Source of the DNA: Glycomyces algeriensis
Lineage (GTDB): Bacteria; Actinomycetota; Actinomycetes; Mycobacteriales; Micromonosporaceae
DNA: 64,000 nt
Assembly: GCF_027622855.1 (NCBI RefSeq)
Contig: NZ_JAPZVR010000002.1
Location: 1 to 64,000, forward strand
Direction of reading: 5' to 3'
A program made the position numbers and the translations under genes. Positions 33,144 to 43,577 of the stretch are shown piece by piece. The notes below the pieces were generated by a model, which did no database searches, was not told the DNA's origin, and worked only from the letters and a program-made list of their open reading frames with translations. Positions within the stretch are counted from its first letter, which is position 1. Each line of letters starts with the position of its first letter.

Positions 33144-33773
33144 CTAGTGCAGCGCCGCGTCCGGTTCCGTGAGACGCCAGGAAGTGAAGGCCACGGTGAG
33201 GCCGGCGCGGCTCGGCGCGCAGCAGTACGGCCCGGCCTGGGCCGAGGCGGCGGGGTCGAGCGGGGCGAGGCGCACGAGCCGCCAGGGCTCCTCCTCCACA
33301 CGGGCGCGCACGATGACCGCGTCCTCGAGGCGGCTGGCCCGGATGGTGACCTCGCGGCCGGCCCATTCGGGCACCGGCGCGACCGACCAGTCGGACTTCC
33401 CGGCGGTGACCACGGCGCCGACCTGCGGCGCGCCGTCCGCGAACTCGACCCCGGCCTTGATCCAGTGCTCCGCGTCGACGCGGATCATCAGACCGGCCTG
33501 GTCGAACTGCGCCTCGAACGCGGCGACGAACCGCACCTCGACCGCGCTGCCGCGGTCCCAGTCGTCCAGGAGCGCGTGCTCGTCCTCGTGGACGAACCCG
33601 TACCCGGTGTGCCGCCACGCGTCGCTGCCCTCGGCCGCGGTGACCAGCAGCCCGCCGTCGTCGGACTCCTTCGCCGCGACCGGCAGCGTCGTCCACGCGC
33701 CGCACTTCCATGCCAGTTCACGTCCCGCGAGCGTCGCCACGGCCGGATTGTCGATCGGTGCTGCATCGTCCAT
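33144..33773 (-). CDS. DUF1349 family protein (209 aa)
   Basis: Concanavalin-A-like beta-sandwich protein of the DUF1349 group: WKCGAWTTLPVAA at the start, a central DQAGLMIRVDAEHWIKAGVEF that is the family hallmark, and SVAPVPEW. No signal peptide. Family members are often annotated as regulators of chromatin (yeast YbfG/YtnI-type), but the role in bacteria is unknown. The ATG at 33773 lies 8 nt after a TAGGCT -10 box, again leaderless-looking. It is divergent from the RecQ-like gene. Confidence 0.82.
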   Translation of the reverse strand: MDDAAPIDNPAVATLAGRELAWKCGAWTTLPVAAKESDDGGLLVTAAEGSDAWRHTGYGFVHEDEHALLDDWDRGSAVEVRFVAAFEAQFDQAGLMIRVDAEHWIKAGVEFADGAPQVGAVVTAGKSDWSVAPVPEWAGREVTIRASRLEDAVIVRARVEEEPWRLVRLAPLDPAASAQAGPYCCAPSRAGLTVAFTSWRLTEPDAALH

Positions 33774-33780
33774 CGCTCCG

Positions 33781-33822
33781 AGCCTACTGTCGTCACGGGC
33801 CGTCACACCAGTGCGGTACAAC
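33781..33822. promoter_or_regulatory. Divergent leaderless promoters, DUF1349 and recQ-like
   Basis: Minus strand TAGGCT (33786-33781) ends 8 nt before the DUF1349 ATG (33773); plus strand TACAAC (33817-33822) ends 8 nt before the helicase ATG (33830). Neither gene has a Shine-Dalgarno sequence at normal spacing. Confidence 0.45.
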
Positions 33823-33829
33823 CGTCCCT

Positions 33830-35938
33830 ATGGCAGGAACAGCGACGCTCAGAGACGAAGCCGAGACACTGCTGCGCGCCCTCGCGGGCGAGCACGCGCG
33901 GCTCCGCGAAGACCAATGGCGGGCGATCGAGGCGCTCTGCGACAAGGAACCGGAGGACAGCGGCAGCCGCGTGCTCCTGGTGCAGCGCACCGGGTTCGGC
34001 AAGTCCGCGGTCTACTTCACGGCCACCTCGCTCCTGCGCCGCCGCGGCGCGGGCCCGACGGTGATCGTCTCGCCCCTGCTCGCGCTCATGCGCAACCAGA
34101 TCGAGGCCGCCGAGCGCGCCGGGGTGCGCGCCCGCACCATCAACTCGGCCAACCCCGAGGACTGGGACGCGATCGCCGAGGCCATCGCCGAAGACAGCGT
34201 GGACGTGCTGCTCATCAGCCCCGAGCGGCTCAACAACCCGGCGTTTCGCGACTACCAGCTGCCCAAGCTCGCCGCCGGGTGCGGCATGCTCGTCGTCGAC
34301 GAGGCCCACTGCATCTCCGACTGGGGCCACGACTTCCGGCCCGACTACCGGCGCATCGCCACCTTCATCGAGGACCTGCCCGACAGCGTCCCGGTCCTGG
34401 CGACCACCGCCACCGCGAACGCCCGCGTCTCCGACGACATCGCCGAGCAGCTGGACAAGAAGGACGCCGCCACGCTCGTCCTCCGCGGCAGCCTCGACCG
34501 CGAGTCCCTGCGACTGTCCGTAGTGGACATGCCCGACAACGCCCACCGCCTCGCCTGGCTCGACGAGCAGCTCCCCCGCATGGACGGCTCCGGGATCATC
34601 TACACCCTCACCGTGGCCGCCGCCGAGGAGGTCAGCGACTACCTCGCCTCGCGCGGCCACGCCGTCGGCTCCTACACCGGCCGCACCGACAACGCCGAAC
34701 GCCTCGAGCGCGAAGAGGAGCTGCTCGGCAACCGCATCAAGGCGCTCGTCGCCACCAGCGCCCTCGGCATGGGCTTCGACAAGCCCGACCTCGGGTTCGT
34801 CGTCCACTTGGGAGCGCCCTCCTCCCCCGTCGCCTACTACCAGCAGATCGGCCGCGCCGGCCGCGCCCGCGACCGCGCCGAGGTGGTACTCCTGCCCGGC
34901 AGCGAGGACCAGGCCATCTGGGACTACTTCGGCTCGCTCTCCTTCCCGGCCGAAGACGCGGTGCGCCGCACCCTCGAGGTGCTCGCCGCCGAGGGCCGCG
35001 CGCTGTCGACGGCCGCACTTGAGACGCGGGTCGACCTGCGCCGCACCAGGCTCGAGATGATGCTCAAAGTGCTCGATGTGGACGGCGCGGTGCACCGGGT
35101 GAAAGGCGGCTGGGAGGCCACCGGCCGGCCGTGGGTCTACGACGCCGAGCGGTACGCGAAGGTCGCCGCGGCCCGCACCCACGAGCAGCGGCGGATGCTC
35201 GCCTACGAGGCCACGACCGAATGCCGGCTCGAGTTCCTGCGCAAGGAGCTCGACGACGCCGAGGCCGCGCCGTGCGGGCGCTGCGACAACTGCACCGGCA
35301 CCCGCACCGAAGCGGGCGTCTCGGCCGAGGCGGCCGCCGGCGCGGCGGCGGCACTGTCGAAGCCGGGCGTCCCGGTCGACCCGAAGCGCATGTGGCCCAC
35401 CGGCCTGCAGGCCATCGGCATCGACCTCAAGGGGAAGATCCCGGTCGAGTCGAGCGCCGAACCGGGCCGGGCGCTGGCGCGCCTGTCGGACATCGGCTGG
35501 GGCGGCCCGCTGCGCGAGCTGCTCTCGGACGGCGCCGACCGAGAGGTGCCGGAAGACGTGTTCAAGGCAGTTGTGCAGGTCCTGGCCTCGTGGGACTGGG
35601 CGCAGCGGCCCGCCGCGGTCGTCTCGATGGGGTCGCTCTCGCGCCCGCGGCTGGTCGACGGGCTGGCCCAGCGCCTCGCGCAGCTCGGCCGCATGGAGTA
35701 CCTCGGCGCCCTCGGCCGCGCGAGCGGCACCGGCGGCGGTGCCCACCGCGCCAACAGCGCCCAGCGCCTCCAGCAGGTGCTGCACGCGTTCACTGTGGAC
35801 TTCCCGGTGCCCGCGTCGAGCGTGCTGCTCGTGGACGATGTGCGCGACAGCGGCTGGTCGATGACCGTGGCCGCCATGCGGCTGCGCGAGGCCGGGGCCA
35901 CAGCCGTGTACCCGCTCACGCTCGCCCTGCAGGCCTGA
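33830..35938 (+). CDS. RecQ-family helicase fused to a phosphoribosyltransferase-like domain (702 aa)
   Basis: 3'-5' DNA helicase. The N-terminal part carries REDQWRAIE (motif 0), VQRTGFGKSAVYF (Walker A, TGFGKS), DEAHCISDWGHDFRPDY (motif II and the RecQ aromatic loop) and YYQQIGRAGRARDRAE (motif VI). A zinc cluster follows (ECRLEF, then CGRCDNC, about residues 465-485). The last about 130 residues contain SSVLLVDDVRDSGWSMT, the PRPP-binding-type loop of type I phosphoribosyltransferases, as in ComF. The fusion couples DNA unwinding with a nucleotide-binding domain of unknown role. The start has no Shine-Dalgarno sequence but is 8 nt from a -10-like box. Confidence 0.92.
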   Translation: MAGTATLRDEAETLLRALAGEHARLREDQWRAIEALCDKEPEDSGSRVLLVQRTGFGKSAVYFTATSLLRRRGAGPTVIVSPLLALMRNQIEAAERAGVRARTINSANPEDWDAIAEAIAEDSVDVLLISPERLNNPAFRDYQLPKLAAGCGMLVVDEAHCISDWGHDFRPDYRRIATFIEDLPDSVPVLATTATANARVSDDIAEQLDKKDAATLVLRGSLDRESLRLSVVDMPDNAHRLAWLDEQLPRMDGSGIIYTLTVAAAEEVSDYLASRGHAVGSYTGRTDNAERLEREEELLGNRIKALVATSALGMGFDKPDLGFVVHLGAPSSPVAYYQQIGRAGRARDRAEVVLLPGSEDQAIWDYFGSLSFPAEDAVRRTLEVLAAEGRALSTAALETRVDLRRTRLEMMLKVLDVDGAVHRVKGGWEATGRPWVYDAERYAKVAAARTHEQRRMLAYEATTECRLEFLRKELDDAEAAPCGRCDNCTGTRTEAGVSAEAAAGAAAALSKPGVPVDPKRMWPTGLQAIGIDLKGKIPVESSAEPGRALARLSDIGWGGPLRELLSDGADREVPEDVFKAVVQVLASWDWAQRPAAVVSMGSLSRPRLVDGLAQRLAQLGRMEYLGALGRASGTGGGAHRANSAQRLQQVLHAFTVDFPVPASSVLLVDDVRDSGWSMTVAAMRLREAGATAVYPLTLALQA

Positions 35939-35943
35939 GAGTG

Positions 35944-35977
35944 CCGCGGCGGCGGGACCTCGGCCCCGCCGCCGCGG
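35944..35977. terminator. Hairpin terminator after recQ-like gene
   Basis: CCGCGGCGGCGGG (35944-35956) pairs with CCCGCCGCCGCGG (35965-35977) across an 8-nt loop, 5 nt after the stop codon. Confidence 0.8.
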
Positions 35978-36069
35978 ATGTCCAAGCGCTGCAAGGCTTC
36001 TCCCGGTGAGCCGTCCATCGGTCAGGATTGCACGTCGGTCCGGTGGACGGGCCGCGCTAGGGTCGCCCG

Positions 36070-36660
36070 ATGGTCATCTCCTTCAACACCAGTGGTCTCC
36101 AGCAACAGGACGCGACGACCTGGACCGACCCGCGCACCGGCGACCTCGTCAAAGTCGTGGTCGCGCAGGGGACGCCGTTCCCGGGCGAATGGCTGCGTGA
36201 CCAGTACACGCTGCAGCGCGGCTTCGCCGGCATGTACGCGGAGCAGGGCTGCGCGATCGAGATCGAGCTCGTCAACCTCGGCGGCGTGACCGCGGTGCGG
36301 CAGCTCGTCAAACTGCCGCTCCCGAACGCGCCCAGCGGGCAGTACTTCATGGCGATGTTCACCCTGGCCAAGGCACCCCAGTACGCCCAGGTCATGTACG
36401 TCGCCAAGGAGCAGGGCATGACGGGCCTGCGCGAGGCGACCCTCATGGCGCAGCTCGGCTTCGACAACTGGACGATGCCCCACCCGTTCGACCCGCAGCT
36501 CCAGACCCGCCTGCCGTTCCACCGCGGCGACGACCCCGCCTACGACGCCCAGTTTCCCGACCACCCGCTCTCGCGCGCCCGGGCCTGGACGTGGAACGTC
36601 GGCCGCTACGCGACCGTCGACCCCGGCTTCGCCGCCGTCCCTGACAACTGGAACGCCTGA
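36070..36660 (+). CDS. Hypothetical protein (196 aa)
   Basis: No family recognised. A soluble protein with no signal peptide or membrane helix. Visible are a Gln-rich start (MVISFNTSGLQQQDATTW), a central region LVNLGGVTAVRQLVKLPLPN and an aromatic, Pro-rich C-terminal half (NWTMPHPFDPQLQTRLPFHR). Strong G/C third positions support coding. The ATG lies exactly 7 nt after the -10 box TAGGGT (36058-36063), so it is probably leaderless. It stands alone between two terminators. Confidence 0.7.
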   Translation: MVISFNTSGLQQQDATTWTDPRTGDLVKVVVAQGTPFPGEWLRDQYTLQRGFAGMYAEQGCAIEIELVNLGGVTAVRQLVKLPLPNAPSGQYFMAMFTLAKAPQYAQVMYVAKEQGMTGLREATLMAQLGFDNWTMPHPFDPQLQTRLPFHRGDDPAYDAQFPDHPLSRARAWTWNVGRYATVDPGFAAVPDNWNA

Positions 36661-36674
36661 CCCCCGCGCACGCA

Positions 36675-36704
36675 ACGGGCCCGGCGGCGGTCCACCGGGC
36701 CCGT
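36675..36704. terminator. Bidirectional hairpin terminator
   Basis: ACGGGCCCGG (36675-36684) pairs with CCGGGCCCGT (36695-36704) around a 10-nt loop, between convergent genes. Confidence 0.75.
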
Positions 36705-36757
36705 CCTCAGATCACATCACCACGTCAGCCGCCGGATCGAATCGCCGCAGGCGGCCG

Positions 36758-37546
36758 TCAGGCGACCGCCCGGCCCAGCGCCGGGTAGTAGCCGTTGAGG
36801 TGTCCCATCTCGTTCGGATGGTAGGACTCGGACGGCGGGTAGGCCAGGCCGTTCAGGTAGGGGACGTCGTCGCAGATCGCGTGCCCGGCGAACGCGTCGC
36901 GCACGTCCACATAGGTGAACCCGTGCTCCTCGGCCTTGTTCTGCACCACCGCGGCGAGGCGGTCGGCCGCGTCGTTCATCCGCATCTGCTCGGCGACGTT
37001 GGGCTGCTTCAGCGGGCCGCAGGTGGTCGCGCCGTTGAACAGGCGCGGGTAGCCGAGCACGTAGACGGCGGCGTTCGGCGCGCGGTTCGCGATTGCGGCG
37101 TACGCGCCGTCCAGGAGGCCGGGGAGCCGGTCCTGGACGAGGGCCTCGGAGGCCTCGATCTCGTCCATGCAGTTGGCGAGGGGCGTGATGCAGGCCGTGA
37201 CGGCCTCCGCCCAGCCGATGTCGTTGCCACCGATGGTGACCGTGACGATGTCGGTCTCGGCGTCGAGCGAGCCGAGCTGCTCGGCGAGGAGGTCGCTGGT
37301 CGTCGCTCCGGAGCAGGCCTCGAAGGCGAGTTCGGCGCCGAGGCCGTCGGCGAGAAGCCGCGGGTAGGCCTCGTTCGAGCGCATGCACGCCTCGTCGAAG
37401 TAGTCGCCGGTGCCGGTCCCTGAGGAGTACGAGTCCCCGAGCGCCACATACCGTTTCGGTTCGACATCGGCCTGGGCCGCCGTGTCGGGCAGGACGGCGA
37501 GTGCGGCGGCGGCGAGGGCCGCGGCCGCGAGGCGCGCAGGGATCAT
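36758..37546 (-). CDS. Secreted SGNH-hydrolase lipase/esterase (262 aa)
   Basis: Exported serine esterase of the GDSL/SGNH type found in actinomycetes. A signal peptide (about residues 1-27) is followed by the four conserved blocks: GDSYSSG with the nucleophile Ser, SGATTSDL with Gly, IGGNDIGW with Asn, and YHPNEMGH with the His (Asp is three residues before in this family). Six Cys are spaced as in disulfide-bonded Streptomyces lipases. The ATG at 37546 has CGGAG at 5-nt spacing. The substrate is probably a lipid ester or acetylated sugar. Confidence 0.9.
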   Translation of the reverse strand: MIPARLAAAALAAAALAVLPDTAAQADVEPKRYVALGDSYSSGTGTGDYFDEACMRSNEAYPRLLADGLGAELAFEACSGATTSDLLAEQLGSLDAETDIVTVTIGGNDIGWAEAVTACITPLANCMDEIEASEALVQDRLPGLLDGAYAAIANRAPNAAVYVLGYPRLFNGATTCGPLKQPNVAEQMRMNDAADRLAAVVQNKAEEHGFTYVDVRDAFAGHAICDDVPYLNGLAYPPSESYHPNEMGHLNGYYPALGRAVA

Positions 37547-37738
37547 GCGGACTCCGTTCCGATCGGGTTCGTGGAGGACGTTAATGCCCGAACTGCCGTA
37601 ATCACGGCCGAAACCACCGCAAACGGCGAAAACTGTAGGCGAGCTGACACCCCGGCGCCGCCGCGCGGGGGAATTCGCCGCGGGGCCTTCTGGCCGATGG
37701 GGCGCCCGCGTCACGCTCTCCTCCCCTACGCTGGAGCC

Positions 37739-38299
37739 ATGGGTGCATCGACGTCGCCGCGCCGCCTGACCATGTCCGACCAGGCCCTGATCGAGGGCAC
37801 TGGAGCGGACTGGAAGACCTGGCTGGCGCTTCTCGACGAACGCAAGGCGGCGGCGCTCGACCATGCCGCGATCGCGCGGATGCTGGTGCAGGAGTTCGAG
37901 GTCGACGGGTGGTGGGCCCAGTCCATCACCGTCGGCTACGAGCAGGAGCGGGGCCTGCGCGAGCCGGGGCAGCGGGCCGACGGCACGTTCAGCGCCAACG
38001 CCTCCAAGACCGTGGCCGCCTCCGTCACCGAGGCCTTCGAGCAGCTCGCCGACCCGGACGCGCAGGCCGGATGGCTCGGCGGCATCGAGCTGACCCAGCG
38101 CAGCGCGTCCCCGCCGAAGTCGGTGCGGTTCGACGCCTCGGACGGCACGCGCGTCCTCGCGAACCTCACCGCCAAAGGCGAGGGCAAGACCGCCGTGCAG
38201 GTGGAGATCGCCAAGCTCGGGTCGGCCGAGGAGGTCGCCGCCGCGAAGGCGGACTGGAAGACCCGCCTCGACCGTCTCGCGGAACGCTTGGCCGGCTTA
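37739..38299 (+). CDS. DUF4287/SRPBCC-type protein without a stop codon at its expected end
   Basis: The N-terminal part (ADWKTWLALLDERKAAALDH, then VDGWWAQSITVGYEQERGLR) matches the DUF4287 helical domain, and the rest (ANASKTVAASVTEAFEQLAD and after) resembles an SRPBCC/AHSA1-like domain of stress-type proteins. Homology ends about residue 186, where a stop would be expected, but the codon is TTA (38297-38299). The frame then stays open antisense through the EamA gene to 39799 (686 aa in all). The TTA is the reverse complement of the EamA stop codon TAA. The end given here is where family similarity stops, not a true stop. The ATG lies 7 nt after the -10 box TACGCT (37727-37732). Confidence 0.6.
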
Positions 38300-39238
38300 G
38301 GACTTCACCGCCGGGGCGGCGGCGTCGGTCGCCTCGACCGGCGGCTTCGGTGCGTCGTTCGACTGCTTGCGGCCCCTGGAGCGCGAGATCGCGACACCGA
38401 CCAGTGCGAGCGCGCCGCCCGCGAGGGTCAGCCAGGTCGGGATCTCGTCGAGGAGGATCCAGGAGAGGCCGACCACGATCGCCGGGACCACGTAGGTCGT
38501 CGCGCCCAGCTTGCCCGCGGTGGTGAAGCGGAGGGCGTATCCCCAGGTGAGGAATGCCAGCGCGGTCGGGAACAGGCCGAGGTAGAGGACGTGGAGCGTC
38601 GCCGAGGACGGGGCGGCCTCCAGCTCGCTGAACAGGAGCGGCGCGAACGGCAGGCAGAGGACCGCGGCGATGGCGTTGCCGAAGGCGGTGAACTGGAGCG
38701 ACGTGCAGTGCTTCAGGGTCGGCTTCTGGACGACGACGCTGATGGCGTAGGTGATGGCCGAGACCAGGCAGAGCAGGACCCCGAGGACCGAGGCGGCGCC
38801 GTCGCGGGACATCGAGAGGCTCACGACCGCGACGCCGGCGAAGGAGACGGCCATGCCGAGGAACAGGCGGGGCGGGAAGCCCTCCTTGAGGAGCCAGCCG
38901 CCGAGGAGCGCGATGAGGATGGGTCCGATGTTGACGATGAGGGCGGCGGTGCCGGCGTCCACGAGCTGCTCGCCCCAGTTGAGGGCGACCATGTACAGGC
39001 CGAACCAGAGGATGCCGGCGGTGAGGATGCCGGGCCAGGCGGCGCGTTTCGGCAGGCCTTCGCGGCGGATCGCCCAGACGGCGAGGAGGACGACGGCGGC
39101 GACGCCGGCCCGGCCGAGGGTCAGCGGGCCGGGGTCGAGGTGGCGGCCGGCGTCGCGGATGGACACGAACGCCGAGGCCCAGCACAGAACGGTGATGCCG
39201 ATGGCGATGGCGGCGCGGGCATTGAACTTGTCGCTCAC
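38297..39238 (-). CDS. EamA/DMT-superfamily permease (313 aa)
   Basis: Ten-helix drug/metabolite transporter with two EamA repeats: the first covers about residues 8-140 (ITVLCWASAFVSIRDAG at the start), the second about 150-285 (CLVSAITYAISVVVQK and PTWLTLAGGALALVGVAISR). The GTG at 39238 is preceded by GAGGAG at 9-nt spacing. Family members export amino acids, purines or other metabolites; the substrate is unknown. Its stop codon lies in the coding frame of the DUF4287 gene running the other way. Confidence 0.9.
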   Translation of the reverse strand: MSDKFNARAAIAIGITVLCWASAFVSIRDAGRHLDPGPLTLGRAGVAAVVLLAVWAIRREGLPKRAAWPGILTAGILWFGLYMVALNWGEQLVDAGTAALIVNIGPILIALLGGWLLKEGFPPRLFLGMAVSFAGVAVVSLSMSRDGAASVLGVLLCLVSAITYAISVVVQKPTLKHCTSLQFTAFGNAIAAVLCLPFAPLLFSELEAAPSSATLHVLYLGLFPTALAFLTWGYALRFTTAGKLGATTYVVPAIVVGLSWILLDEIPTWLTLAGGALALVGVAISRSRGRKQSNDAPKPPVEATDAAAPAVKS

Positions 39239-39485
39239 GGGCAGTGGCTCCTCACGGTGGGGCGGGCGGAGCGCCTTGGGTGGGCGGGCGGCTCCGGCCT
39301 GGGGGCGCTGGTGGCACCGGGGCCAAACCTAGCATCGGGGGTATGGATCCGGTTATCCGTTATTCGACTGTGTTTCATGGCGACCGGAAGACCGGTCGAC
39401 TGTGTCTCGCGGAGACCGTATCGCGGTCGGATTTTCAGATGGTCCGCGCGGGGAACCCGATATCGGTGGGCGGCGTCGAAGGGAC

Positions 39486-40163
39486 ATGATGGGACACAAG
39501 ACTATGCAACGGTTGATCCCGCTCGCGGCGCTGCTGATGCTGGCGGCGTGTGGACAGGGCGCGGAGGACGCGGGTTCGGACGGGACCGGTTCGGCCGCGG
39601 ACAGCTCGCAGTCCGGGGACGCGTCGGACGGGCCGACGGTGCCGTCCGACCAGGTCGTCTACCAAGGGATGCTCACGGTGCTCCAGGGCGTCGAGCGCGA
39701 CGCGGCGGAGCTGTGCGGCGCGGTGGCGGAGTCGTATCCGCCGCAGTGCGGGGGCCTGCCGGTGACGGGCTGGAGCTGGGACGCGGTCGAGCACGATGAA
39801 GCGCAAGGCGTGCGCTGGGGCTCGTACCTCGTGACGGGGACGTTCGACGGGAAGTCGTTCCTGCTCACCGAGGACCCGGTGCCGACGTCGGAGATCGACA
39901 TGGCCGACTACCCGGAACTCCAGTACCAGGAGCCGGAGATCGGCGACCCGGCCGAGGACTTGAGCGCGGTCGAGCTGCAGGCGATCGCCGACGAGATCAC
40001 CGCCGAGTTCCCGCGATACGTCTACGGCGGCTGGGCCGACGACCAGAACGGCGTCGCGCTGATCGACGCGCTTCTCGTGACCCCGGAGCTGGAGGCCTAC
40101 GCGGCGGAGCATTTCCCGGCGGACACGGTGGCGTTCTCGTCGATGCTCAAGCCCGTGGAATAG
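39486..40163 (+). CDS. Putative lipoprotein (225 aa)
   Basis: A signal peptide with a lipobox (PLAALLMLAACGQG, Cys at about residue 22) is followed by a Ser/Gly/Asp-rich linker and an acidic globular domain with two Cys (CGAV and PQCGG). No family recognised. A second ATG lies directly after the first and another at 39507; the first is chosen with AAGGGA 5 nt upstream. It is divergent from the EamA gene and is followed 18 nt after its stop by copy 2 of the intergenic repeat. Confidence 0.72.
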   Translation: MMGHKTMQRLIPLAALLMLAACGQGAEDAGSDGTGSAADSSQSGDASDGPTVPSDQVVYQGMLTVLQGVERDAAELCGAVAESYPPQCGGLPVTGWSWDAVEHDEAQGVRWGSYLVTGTFDGKSFLLTEDPVPTSEIDMADYPELQYQEPEIGDPAEDLSAVELQAIADEITAEFPRYVYGGWADDQNGVALIDALLVTPELEAYAAEHFPADTVAFSSMLKPVE

Positions 40164-40181
40164 AGCGACGTATCGCGTTGT

Positions 40182-40258
40182 ATAGCGATATTTCCGCCCT
40201 TAGGGACCCGGCCTCGGCGAAGCTTGCGAGCCGTAAATCTGCAGAGCACAAAAATACT
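40182..40258 (+). repeat. Dispersed intergenic element, copy 2
   Basis: Gap-free counterpart of the block at 33017-33093 (66 of 77 identical by hand count), sharing the same orientation and the exact run GGCGAAGCTTGCGAGCC. It begins 18 nt after the lipoprotein stop codon and lies upstream of the beta-galactosidase promoter. Weaker similarity continues to about 40293. Confidence 0.8.
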
Positions 40259-40311
40259 CCTGGGGTCCGACATCTATGTTCACTCTTAGAACATGAACGT
40301 CTCCCGGGTAT

Positions 40312-40353
40312 TGACACCTCAGCGACCGCCCCTAAGATAGAAACCGGTATCTA
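40312..40353 (+). promoter_or_regulatory. Beta-galactosidase promoter with LacI-type operator
   Basis: TTGACA (40312-40317) is 15 nt upstream of TAAGAT (40333-40338). An imperfect 16-bp palindrome TAGAAACCGGTATCTA (40338-40353, 7 of 8 pairs) begins at the last base of the -10 box, covering the expected transcription start. About 200 nt of leader follow before the GH2 start. Confidence 0.6.
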
Positions 40354-40423
40354 CCTGGTCGGCCTGCCGTGTACTTCGACAGGCCGGGCGCTGTAGACGC
40401 GTCCGCATCATGGCGGACAATGA

Positions 40424-43465
<3,042 letters not shown>

Positions 43466-43470
43466 GACCC

Positions 43471-43550
43471 ATGCGACGGGTCCGCGCGCAATGACGTGCT
43501 CACAAAGGAGTATGCGAGCGTGCACTACCCTGGGTGCGGACCCGTCGCAT
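43471..43550. repeat. 15-bp inverted repeat flanking the lacI promoter region
   Basis: ATGCGACGGGTCCGC (43471-43485) is the exact reverse complement of GCGGACCCGTCGCAT (43536-43550), with 50 nt between. The interval holds the only room for the promoter of the downstream LacI gene, with a -10-like TACCCT at 43526-43531. The stem could end transcription from the GH2 gene or be an operator pair. Confidence 0.65.
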
Positions 43551-43577
43551 CCCCCGAGAACGGTGAGAGAAGGCCCA

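Noticed and set aside
33017-40258. Composite transposon bounded by the two repeat copies
   Set aside because: Copies are in direct orientation, and no transposase or integrase is found between them; target-site duplications are not visible.
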